From contig JODP01000011.1 of the NCBI GenBank assembly GCA_000719025.1, positions 62,001-126,000 on the forward strand: a stretch of 64,000 nucleotides of DNA. The letters run 5' to 3'. This stretch comes from Kineosporia aurantiaca JCM 3230. GTDB taxonomy: Bacteria > Actinomycetota > Actinomycetes > Actinomycetales > Kineosporiaceae. The position numbers and the translations under genes were made by a program. The notes beneath the pieces were generated by a model. It did not search any database. It worked only from the letters and a program-made list of their open reading frames with translations, and was not told the DNA's origin. The stretch's first letter is position 1. Every line of letters begins with the position of its first letter. Positions 26,162 through 34,072 of the stretch are shown here, in pieces.

Positions 26162-26530
26162 GGAGCCAAATCTAGGCGGCGGGGGTGGGCTCGTGATCGT
26201 GGGCGTCGTGGGACTCGACCGACCGCCGCGGCAACGGGATGACGTTCCCCGCTGTCGAGCGTCCACCATTATTGGTCTGAAGCGTGGCCAGGAGGGCGGG
26301 TCGGTGGGTGTTCTCCACGGCGGCGGTCAGTACCGAGGACAGGACGTCGGTCAGCGGCGGGCGTTCCATGACCTTTACATCGCCCGATGTCAGGTAGGTC
26401 TTGAGGATTCCGGGCGGGTGCGGGCATCCGGGTGACCGGGCGGCCGAGGACACCGATCGGTGTTCAGTAGGCTTCGGCTCCCCGGCCGCCACCTGGCCGG
26501 GGATCATCTTCACCGAGAGGGACAAAGATC
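26162..26530. other. 369-base stretch without a confident gene
   Basis: The minus strand holds an open frame (26172-26525) with a plausible central stretch, KVMERPPLTDVLSSVLTAAV, but no family, start or RBS that I can support; it could be a decayed gene. The right part (after 26400) is the promoter region of ndk and contains a 14-bp palindrome. Nothing else stands out. Confidence 0.4.
26450..26463 (+). promoter_or_regulatory. 14-bp palindrome upstream of ndk
   Basis: ACACCGATCGGTGT is a perfect palindrome 67 bases before the ndk ATG. It could be an operator for ndk or for a divergent transcript; no regulator can be named. Confidence 0.45.
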
Positions 26531-26953
26531 ATGGGCTCGGAGCGGTCGCTCGTACTTGTGAAGCCGGACGGTGTGCGTCACCGCCAGATCGGTGAGGTGC
26601 TGCGCCGGATCGAGGCGAAGGGGTACGACGTGGTCGCCCTGCAGATGCTCGTCCCCACCGCGGAGCTGCTCGAGAAGCACTACGAGGAGCACGTCGGCAA
26701 GCCGTTCTACGCCGGCCTGGTCGAGTTCATGATGTCCGGCCCGGTGGTCGCCGCCGTGGTCGAGGGTGAGCAGGTCATCGCCGCGTTCCGCTCGCTGGCC
26801 GGGGCCACCGACCCGATCAAGGCCGCGCCCGGCTCGATCCGCGGCGACCTGGCCCGGGACTGGGGCACCGCGGTGCAGCAGAACGTGGTGCACGGCTCCG
26901 ACTCGCCCGAGTCGGCCGCCCGCGAGATCGGACTCTGGTTCCCGAAGCTCTGA
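26531..26953 (+). CDS. ndk: Nucleoside diphosphate kinase
   Basis: NDK moves the gamma phosphate of ATP to other nucleoside diphosphates through a phosphohistidine. The 140-residue protein has the full family pattern: LVLVKPDGV with Lys11, the FYAGLVEFMMSGPVVA segment, and the active-site NVVHGSDS with His121. Length is standard. Its usual neighbours folC and DUF4233 are displaced upstream. The start ATG follows GAGAGGGAC at good spacing. Confidence 0.97.
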   Translation: MGSERSLVLVKPDGVRHRQIGEVLRRIEAKGYDVVALQMLVPTAELLEKHYEEHVGKPFYAGLVEFMMSGPVVAAVVEGEQVIAAFRSLAGATDPIKAAPGSIRGDLARDWGTAVQQNVVHGSDSPESAAREIGLWFPKL

Positions 26954-27033
26954 GTTTTCCCGAGGCTCCGCATTCGTTCGAACGCCTGATCGAATGAGCT
27001 GAACGTTCGGCCCGCCGTCGCCGTGAACCTGCC

Positions 27034-28404
27034 ATGACGGCGGTGGCGACGTACTCCTATCTCGGGCTCTCGGATCTCCGGGCCCCGGCCGGCCGGGCTG
27101 ACCACGCGGCCCGGCTCATCCTTCAGACCAGCGGTGGGCCGGTCGCGAACCCGCGGTTCTTCAGCGGGGCGGTGACCGTGCCCGCCGCCACGGCAGCCGG
27201 GCTCCTGGTCCTCGCGGCCGTGGCCGCGGCCGACTTCCGCCGGATCGGGGAGCTGCGCGGCGACCGGCTCGACCCGGTCGTGACGGCGGCCCAGGACCGG
27301 CTCCGGTTCGAGGCGTTCTCCGGCTGTACGGGTGTGCACGCCCGGCTGGACCTGCTGCCCGAGGCCCTGGACGGCGACGGGTTCGTCCGGCACGGCACCA
27401 CCAACGTCGACATCAACCCGCCGTTGCGCAAAGCCCTGACCCGGGTCCGCGACGGCCGGCTGCACCTGGACGTCGGCCCGGACGACCTGACCGTCACCAC
27501 CGGCGCGGGCCGGGTGGTGGAGCGCCGGGTGCCGTTGCCCGACTCCTGGCTGCGCGGCTTCACCGAGGCCCAGGTCATCACCTCCGGGTTCGACCTGCGC
27601 GCCGAGGTGGACCGGGCCGCCGCCGCGGCCTTCCTGGCCCGGCTGCCCCGGGCGGACACCCGGGAGGTGCTCTGGGTCGTCCCGGCCGGCCGCGGCCTGC
27701 GCCTCACCGCCCGACCCGCCTCCGGCGGGGTCGGGCTCGGCGGCGCCCGGCGGCTGCACCTGCTCACCCCCTTCCTCCGGCACGCCCGTACGCTCCGCGT
27801 CTACGGGCCCGCCGTCGGTGTCGCCCAGTCCTCGGCCTGTGGCGCCTGGGAACTGTCCGCGCCCGGACTGCGCCTGACGCTTACCCTTTCGCCGCAGATC
27901 ACCCGGGGCTTCGCCGCCGAAGGGGCCGCGCTCAGCCAGCTCGCCGGCGAAACCGGGGAGGCCGACGCCGATCTGGTCAGCGCCCTGCTGGCCTGGGACA
28001 CCGCGATCGACGTCGGTCAGCTCGCGGCCTCCAGCGGCCTGCCCACCGATCGGGTCCGCGCCGCTCTCACCGTGCTGGCCACCGCCGGCCGGGTCGGCTA
28101 CGACACCGCCGAGGCCGGCTACTTCCATCGCGCGCTGCCCCAGGGGCGGGGCGTCGAGCAGCTCAATCCGCGGCTGCGCCGGGCCCGGAAACTGGTGGCG
28201 GACGGGGCCGTGACGCTGACCGCGACCGGGGCGTCGGTGACCGGCTCGTCCGGGGTCCACACGGTCCGCACCGAAGGCCCGGTCACCGCCTGCACCTGTA
28301 CCTGGTGGCAGGAGCATCGAGGCGATCGGGGGCCGTGCGCGCACGTGCTCGCGGTCGGGCTGATGACCCGGACCGGCGCCGAAAAGGTGCTGACGCATGA
28401 GTGA
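27034..28404 (+). CDS. SWIM zinc finger protein
   Basis: The C-terminal end of this 456-residue protein has a SWIM zinc finger: Cys420-x-Cys422-x12-Cys435-x-His437 (CTCTWWQ ... GPCAHVLA). SWIM fingers bind DNA or protein. The rest is a large, poorly characterised region rich in Arg and Ala, with segments such as FSGCTGVHARLDLLPE and a small winged-helix-like part (DVGQLAASSGLPTDRVRAALTVL). The stop overlaps the start of the DUF6493-type gene by 8 bases (ATGAGTGA), so the two form a coupled pair. The function is unknown; nucleic-acid or stress-related roles are only inferred from SWIM. Confidence 0.85.
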   Translation: MTAVATYSYLGLSDLRAPAGRADHAARLILQTSGGPVANPRFFSGAVTVPAATAAGLLVLAAVAAADFRRIGELRGDRLDPVVTAAQDRLRFEAFSGCTGVHARLDLLPEALDGDGFVRHGTTNVDINPPLRKALTRVRDGRLHLDVGPDDLTVTTGAGRVVERRVPLPDSWLRGFTEAQVITSGFDLRAEVDRAAAAAFLARLPRADTREVLWVVPAGRGLRLTARPASGGVGLGGARRLHLLTPFLRHARTLRVYGPAVGVAQSSACGAWELSAPGLRLTLTLSPQITRGFAAEGAALSQLAGETGEADADLVSALLAWDTAIDVGQLAASSGLPTDRVRAALTVLATAGRVGYDTAEAGYFHRALPQGRGVEQLNPRLRRARKLVADGAVTLTATGASVTGSSGVHTVRTEGPVTACTCTWWQEHRGDRGPCAHVLAVGLMTRTGAEKVLTHE

Positions 28405-31075
28405 CTGGGAGGAGCTGCGCCGCCATCTCGACCTGGGGCACGTGAAACGGGCCGAAGCGTTCGTGACCGGCGAACTCGACCCCCGCCAACGGGCCGGTCT
28501 GGCGAAAAAGCTGACCACGTACGTCCGTTCGGCATCACTAGGGCTTCCGGCGGTCGCGGTCGCAGCGGTCGGGCTGATGCCCTCGTCCGCAGCGGCCGCC
28601 ACCCTGCTCTCCCGGGCCTCGCTGCGGACGGCCTGGAGATCTCTGCCGGTGGCGGAGATGGTCCGGGTCGCCGACCACCGAAAGGTCACCTGGCTGGGCG
28701 ATCTGGCCGAGCGGATGGCCGTCCGGCTGCCCCGCGATCCGTGGGACTCCTCCTGGCGCCCGGTCGCCGACCTGATCGGGGCCACCGGTGCGCCGGTCCC
28801 GGACGCCGATGTCTTCGTGCTCGGCTGGCTGAACTGGCTTTTCGAGCCGGCCCGGCAGCGGGGCTGGCCGACTGCCGAGGCGGAGCGGATCACGATCATG
28901 GCCGGGCGGCTGCTCGACGGCCCGTTCCTGACCGCGCTGGTGCCCCGGATCTTCGAGCTGAACGGTCTGGGCCTGGTGCTGGCCGGGCCGGAGGCCGTCT
29001 TCGCGCCGAGTCTGGTGGCCCTGGCCGGCGCCGGGCGGGTCGATCGGGACGAGCTGCTGGACGGCTGTCTGATCCGGTTGCACACCCCGGACCGGCCCGG
29101 CGCGCTGCGGTTCTTCACCGGTCTGCACGACCTGCTCGAGCCCACGCCGGACGAACTGGCGGCCCGGGCCGAGGAGTACGCCGACCTGGCCGCGGTCGCT
29201 CCGTCGCCGGTGGCCGGGTTCGCCCTGAAGCACCTGAGCACCCTGCTCGGGGCCGGACGGCTCGACCTCGACGTCCTGCGGTCGGCGGCGCCGGCCGGGC
29301 TGGAGCGCACCGAGAAGGTCCGCGCCCGGGAGATGCTGACCCTGGTGGAGCGGGCGATCCGTCAATACCCGGACCGGGCCGGAGATCTCGTGCCCGCGCT
29401 CGCGGCGGCTTTCGGCGCGTCGGACTACGACCTGGCCGCCCGGGCGCTCGAGGTCGTGCTCGGCCACGCCGGGGCGCTCGGACCGGAGGCGCGCGAGGAG
29501 GTGGCCGGGTACTGCGCGGGGCTGCCCGACGATCTCCGGGAGAAGGCCCGCGCCGCTTTCGGCCTGGTCGGCCGCGATCAGCCGGAGCCCTTGGACGAGG
29601 GCGGGCCGACGGCGATCCAGCCGGACCCCTGGCCCGCCCCGATCACCACGCTGGGCGAGTTGGAGCTCGCGCTGTCCCGGCCGATCCTGTCCGGCTGGGT
29701 CGAACTGGAGCGGGTGATGGCCGGGCTGGTCGCGGTGGCGGTGGCGCATCCGGAAGAGGTCCAGCGGCTGCTGGACGGGCTCAGCTCCTACCGGTGGCCG
29801 TTGGAGCAGGACGAGTTCTGCCGGATCCGCTTCACCATGGAGAGCTCGTGGCCGCGTAATTCACTGAAGCTCAGCTGTCCCGATCAGCAGTTCGTGGCCA
29901 CCCGCGACGCCCTGCTCGAAGGCCGGGCGACCCCGCTGCTCCAGCACTGGTCGCAGTGGGTCCACATGATTCCGCTGCTGCGGATGGCCGAGATCGGAGT
30001 CGGCCTGGCCGGCCCACCGGACCCGGCCCGGCCCCGCGCTCTGCTGGCCACCCCGACCGACGAGTCCGGGCGGCTGTCCGCCGAGGTGCTGCTGGAGCGG
30101 CTGATCCGGGCCGAGGCCGAGGGCTGGCAGCCCTGGCCGCTCGACCTGGAACAGGCGCTGCTGCGGTTGCCCCGGGTCCTGTGGGGGGCCGGCCCGGCCG
30201 GCCCGGGACCGGACCGGGCCGCCGGGCTGACCTCACCGGCCGGCCGCCGGTTCGCCGCGTTCGTCGCCGCGGGTGGCCTCCCGGATCCGGAGCAGACGGT
30301 GCGAGGCCGGTGGCCCGCCCGGGAAGGGACGTACCGGGCCGGCTCGGGTCGGCCGGGCGGAGTGCGCACGGTGGCGCTGAGCCCCGGTGGCCCGGTCCGG
30401 TCGGGGCTGCAGCGGGTGCTGTTCGGGCTGGATCCGGATCGTCCGTGGGGGGCCGACGGATACCCGGGCACGAACCCGGCGATGCCACCCCTGCATGTGT
30501 TTCCCGACTTCCGCGAGGTGTACTCGGCCTGGATGCTGCCTCATGTCGCGCCGGAGGGGGCCGGGCGGATCCTGGCGGACGTTCCCGCCTGGTGGTGCGC
30601 CGTCGGTGGTCCGGCCGGCGCCGCCACGACGTTGCTGGTCGCGTACGCGCTGGGGGCGGAGCGGGCGGCGGAACGGGCGGCCGGGGTGGACACCGTCCTC
30701 GGGCTGAGCGCGGCCGGCAATCTGGACGGCACCGCCCTCGGCGAGCAACTGGGCGCGCTGATCGCCGACGGCCCGCTGGTCGGCGCCCGGGTGTACCCGG
30801 AGCTGATCGAGGCCGCCCGGGCCGGAGCGCGGGCCGGGATCTGGGACGTGCTGGTGGCGATGCTGCCCTATGTGCTGGACCAGAAGCCGGCCGGACTGCC
30901 GGACCTGCTGGCGCTGGCCACCGAACTGGCCCCGGGGCGCTCCGACGGCAGCGACATCCCCGGGCTTTCCGAGGTCGCGGGCCGGACGGGGACGGGGAAA
31001 GTGGTCGTCCAGGCCCGGCGGCTGCGGGAGGCGATCCGGGCCGCCGCGTCGTCCCGGGTCCCCGGTCCCGCCTAA
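28397..31075 (+). CDS. Large DUF6493-type protein paired with the SWIM protein
   Basis: This 892-residue protein begins WEELRRHLDLGHVKRAEAFV and has long alpha-helical stretches, apparently repeats of a HEAT/ARM-like kind, in the first two thirds (for example PSLVALAGAGRVDRDELLDG and SAAPAGLERTEKVRAREMLTLV). A distinct C-terminal third contains FPDFREVYSAWMLPHVAPEG and YALGAERAAERAAG. I assign it to DUF6493 from resemblance and from the SWIM neighbour, which is the usual pairing. No catalytic motif is visible. It starts inside the SWIM gene's last codons and ends 9 bases before the radical SAM gene. A scaffold role is conjecture. Confidence 0.75.
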   Translation: MSDWEELRRHLDLGHVKRAEAFVTGELDPRQRAGLAKKLTTYVRSASLGLPAVAVAAVGLMPSSAAAATLLSRASLRTAWRSLPVAEMVRVADHRKVTWLGDLAERMAVRLPRDPWDSSWRPVADLIGATGAPVPDADVFVLGWLNWLFEPARQRGWPTAEAERITIMAGRLLDGPFLTALVPRIFELNGLGLVLAGPEAVFAPSLVALAGAGRVDRDELLDGCLIRLHTPDRPGALRFFTGLHDLLEPTPDELAARAEEYADLAAVAPSPVAGFALKHLSTLLGAGRLDLDVLRSAAPAGLERTEKVRAREMLTLVERAIRQYPDRAGDLVPALAAAFGASDYDLAARALEVVLGHAGALGPEAREEVAGYCAGLPDDLREKARAAFGLVGRDQPEPLDEGGPTAIQPDPWPAPITTLGELELALSRPILSGWVELERVMAGLVAVAVAHPEEVQRLLDGLSSYRWPLEQDEFCRIRFTMESSWPRNSLKLSCPDQQFVATRDALLEGRATPLLQHWSQWVHMIPLLRMAEIGVGLAGPPDPARPRALLATPTDESGRLSAEVLLERLIRAEAEGWQPWPLDLEQALLRLPRVLWGAGPAGPGPDRAAGLTSPAGRRFAAFVAAGGLPDPEQTVRGRWPAREGTYRAGSGRPGGVRTVALSPGGPVRSGLQRVLFGLDPDRPWGADGYPGTNPAMPPLHVFPDFREVYSAWMLPHVAPEGAGRILADVPAWWCAVGGPAGAATTLLVAYALGAERAAERAAGVDTVLGLSAAGNLDGTALGEQLGALIADGPLVGARVYPELIEAARAGARAGIWDVLVAMLPYVLDQKPAGLPDLLALATELAPGRSDGSDIPGLSEVAGRTGTGKVVVQARRLREAIRAAASSRVPGPA

Positions 31076-31084
31076 ACTGACGGG

Positions 31085-33127
31085 ATGCGTACGGACACCA
31101 ACCCCGTGGAATCCGTCTTCGACCGGCTCGAGGCGCTGCTGCCCTTCGTCTCCAAGCCGATCCAGTACGTCGGCGGCGAGCTGAACTCCACGGTCAAGGA
31201 GTGGGACTTCGCCGGTCCGGACACGGTCCGCTGGGCCCTGATGTACCCGGACGCCTACGAGGTCGGCGTGCCCAACCAGGGCACCATGATCCTCTACGAA
31301 GTGCTCAACGAGCGTCCGGACGCCCTGGCCGAGCGCACCTACGCGGTGTGGCCCGACCTCGAGAAGCTGATGCGTGAGCACGACGTACCCCAGTTCACCG
31401 TCGACGCCCACCGTCCGGTCGGGGCGTTCGACGTGCTCGGCCTGTCCTTCTCCACCGAGCTCGGCTACACCAACATGCTCACCGCGCTCGACCTGGGCAA
31501 GATCCCGCTGCTGGCCGCCGACCGCACCGTGGACGACCCGATCGTGCTGGCCGGTGGGCACGCCGCGTTCAACCCCGAGCCGGTGGCCGACTTCATCGAC
31601 GCGGCCGTGATCGGGGACGGCGAGCAGGCCGTCGGCCTGGTCACCGACGTGATCCGGGAGTGGAAGACCGAGGGCCGTCCCGGTGGCCGGCCGGAGCTGC
31701 TGTTCCGCCTGGCCCGGACCGGCGGGGTCTACATCCCCTCGCTGTACGACGTGGACTACCTGCCCGACGGCCGGATCCAGAAGGTCGCCCCGAACCGTTC
31801 CGGCGTTCCGTGGCGGGTCGGCAAGCACACCGTGATGGACCTGGACGAGTGGCCCTACCCGAAGCAGCCGCTGGTCCCGGTGGCCGAGAGCGTGCACGAG
31901 CGGATGAGCGTGGAGATCTTCCGCGGCTGCACCCGGGGCTGCCGGTTCTGCCAGGCCGGGATGATCACCCGGCCGGTCCGCGAGCGCTCGATCGAGGGCA
32001 TCGGCCAGATGGTGGACGCCGGCCTGAAGGCCACCGGCTTCGAGGAGGTCGGCCTGCTCAGCCTGTCCTCGGCCGACCACTCCGAGATCGCCGAGGTCAC
32101 CAAGCAGCTGGCCGACCGGTACGAGGGCACCAACACCGGGCTGTCGCTGCCCAGCACCCGGGTCGACGCGTTCAACATCGACCTGGCCCAGGAGCTGTCC
32201 CGGGGCGGCCGGCGCTCCGGCCTGACCTTCGCCCCGGAGGGCGGCAGCGAGCGGATCCGCAAGGTGATCAACAAGATGGTCACCGAGGACGACCTGGTCC
32301 GCACGGTCGCGGCGGCCTACGGCGCGGGCTGGCGGCAGGTGAAGCTGTACTTCATGTGCGGCCTGCCGACCGAGACCGACGAGGACGTGCTGCAGATCGC
32401 CGAGCTGGCCAAACGGGTGATCCAGACCGGCCGCGAGGTGTCCGGCAGCAAGGACATCCGGTGCACCGTGTCGATCGGCGGGTTCGTGCCCAAGCCGCAC
32501 ACCCCGTTCCAGTGGGTCGGCCAGACCGCCCCCGAGGTGGTCGACGCCCGGCTGGCCAAGCTGCGCGACGCGATCCGCTCGGACAAGCGGTACGGCAAGG
32601 CCATCGGCTTCCGCTACCACGACGGCAAGCCCGGCCAGGTCGAGGGCCTGCTCTCGCGCGGCGACCGGCGGATCGGCCGGGTGATCCGGGCGGTCTGGGA
32701 GGACGGCGGCCGGTTCGACGGCTGGAGCGAGCACTTCTCCTACGACCGGTGGATGGCCTGCGCCGAGCAGGCGCTGCGCGACCTGCCGGTGGACGTGGCC
32801 TGGTACACCACCCGGGAGCGCGAGGAGACCGAGGTGCTGCCCTGGGACCACCTGGACTCCGGCCTGGACAAGGACTGGCTCTGGGAGGACTGGCAGGACG
32901 CGCTGGCCGAGGACGAGGTGGAGGACTGCCGCTGGACGCCGTGCTTCGACTGCGGCGTCTGCCCGCAGATGAACACCGAGATCCAGATCGGCCCGACCGG
33001 GCGCTCGCTGATCCCGCTCACCCTGACCACCTCGCCGACCGCGGTGGCCCTGACCCGGCCCTCGTCGCCGGCCGAGGCCCTGGCCGAGGCCGAGGCCGCC
33101 GCGCTGGCCGCGGAACCGGTGCGCTGA
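31085..33127 (+). CDS. TIGR03960-type B12-binding domain/radical SAM protein
   Basis: This 680-residue radical SAM protein carries the [4Fe-4S] motif Cys282-x3-Cys286-x2-Cys289 (RGCTRGCRFC). An N-terminal B12-binding-like domain includes RWALMYPDAYEVGVPNQG and FDVLGLSFSTELGYTNML. Towards the C-terminus it has FDCGVCPQMNTE with further Cys. It is translationally coupled (TGATG) to a TIGR03936-type protein, and both precede RNase E/G, the conserved actinobacterial order. The reaction has not been settled for this family; tRNA or rRNA modification is the common guess. Confidence 0.93.
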   Translation: MRTDTNPVESVFDRLEALLPFVSKPIQYVGGELNSTVKEWDFAGPDTVRWALMYPDAYEVGVPNQGTMILYEVLNERPDALAERTYAVWPDLEKLMREHDVPQFTVDAHRPVGAFDVLGLSFSTELGYTNMLTALDLGKIPLLAADRTVDDPIVLAGGHAAFNPEPVADFIDAAVIGDGEQAVGLVTDVIREWKTEGRPGGRPELLFRLARTGGVYIPSLYDVDYLPDGRIQKVAPNRSGVPWRVGKHTVMDLDEWPYPKQPLVPVAESVHERMSVEIFRGCTRGCRFCQAGMITRPVRERSIEGIGQMVDAGLKATGFEEVGLLSLSSADHSEIAEVTKQLADRYEGTNTGLSLPSTRVDAFNIDLAQELSRGGRRSGLTFAPEGGSERIRKVINKMVTEDDLVRTVAAAYGAGWRQVKLYFMCGLPTETDEDVLQIAELAKRVIQTGREVSGSKDIRCTVSIGGFVPKPHTPFQWVGQTAPEVVDARLAKLRDAIRSDKRYGKAIGFRYHDGKPGQVEGLLSRGDRRIGRVIRAVWEDGGRFDGWSEHFSYDRWMACAEQALRDLPVDVAWYTTREREETEVLPWDHLDSGLDKDWLWEDWQDALAEDEVEDCRWTPCFDCGVCPQMNTEIQIGPTGRSLIPLTLTTSPTAVALTRPSSPAEALAEAEAAALAAEPVR

Positions 33128-33915
33128 TGGCCCGCCAGCCCGACGGCCCACCCCCGCCCCCGGTCGTCCAGAAGCTCCGCCTCCGCTACGCCAAGCGCGG
33201 CCGCCTGCGGTTCTCCAGCCACCGCGACTTCCAGCGCTCGCTGGAGCGGGCCGTGCGCCGCGCCGCGGTGCCGATGGCCTACTCCGCCGGGTTCCACCCG
33301 CACCCGCGGATCTCCTACGCCAACGCCGCGCCCACCGGCACCGCCAGCGAGGCCGAGTACATCGAGATCGCCCTGGCCGCGCGCTGCGACCCGGAGACCC
33401 TGCGGGTCACCCTCGATGCCGCCCTGCCGGAGGGTCTGGACATCCTGGACGTGGTCGAGGTGTCGGCCCCCGGGCAGCTGGCCGACCGGCTCCAGGCCTC
33501 GGTCTGGCAGATCGAGCTGTTCGCCAAAGACGCCGGTGAGGACGCTGCGGCGGCCAACGACGCCCAGGTCCGGGACGTGGTCGAGCGGTTCCTGGCGGCC
33601 GAACGGGTCGAGGTGCAGCGGATGACGAAGAACGGCCTGCGCACGTTCGACGCGCGCGAGGCGGTACTTCGGATCGAAGTGGAGCCTAGTGTCACATCAA
33701 GACCCGGTAACGGTTGTGCGATACTGAGCATGGTCGTGCGGCACAACACACCGGCTGTACGCCCCGACGACGTCCTTTCCGCTTTCCGCGCGGTAGCCGA
33801 CTTCGCGCCTCCGTCACCCCCCCGAGTGACGCGTCTGGCGCAGGGGCTGCTCGACGAGGCAGACGGATCGGTGACCGACCCATTGGTCCCCGATCGGGAC
33901 GGCGGCGGCGCCTGA
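33127..33915 (+). CDS. TIGR03936-type radical SAM-associated protein (DUF2344)
   Basis: This 262-residue protein has the DUF2344 signature: RLRYAKRGRLRFSSHRDFQRSLERAVRRA and MAYSAGFHPHPRISYANA. The family always accompanies the TIGR03960-type radical SAM protein and is presumed to be its partner. The ATG shares a base with the upstream stop (TGATG). The 158 bases after it are the only separation from the RNase gene. No catalytic residue is assigned in the family. Confidence 0.92.
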   Translation: MARQPDGPPPPPVVQKLRLRYAKRGRLRFSSHRDFQRSLERAVRRAAVPMAYSAGFHPHPRISYANAAPTGTASEAEYIEIALAARCDPETLRVTLDAALPEGLDILDVVEVSAPGQLADRLQASVWQIELFAKDAGEDAAAANDAQVRDVVERFLAAERVEVQRMTKNGLRTFDAREAVLRIEVEPSVTSRPGNGCAILSMVVRHNTPAVRPDDVLSAFRAVADFAPPSPPRVTRLAQGLLDEADGSVTDPLVPDRDGGGA

Positions 33916-34072
33916 CAGGTGCCGCGCCCGAAGCCTTGACCGGCTCGGCGCGCACCGGTAGGGCGCAAGGTCTTGACTTCCGCCGTGACCGGTTGGCGCG
34001 GCGACCCACACGAGTGCCCCGAGCGGCGCCGATGCGGTGTGATCGGCGCCCGGGGTTGACGGGAGAACGCCC

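Noticed and set aside
26172..26525. 117-residue minus-strand ORF upstream of the IclR gene
   Set aside because: No recognised domain, no convincing start or ribosome-binding site, and it runs through the ndk promoter region. Listed only as part of a gene-free stretch.
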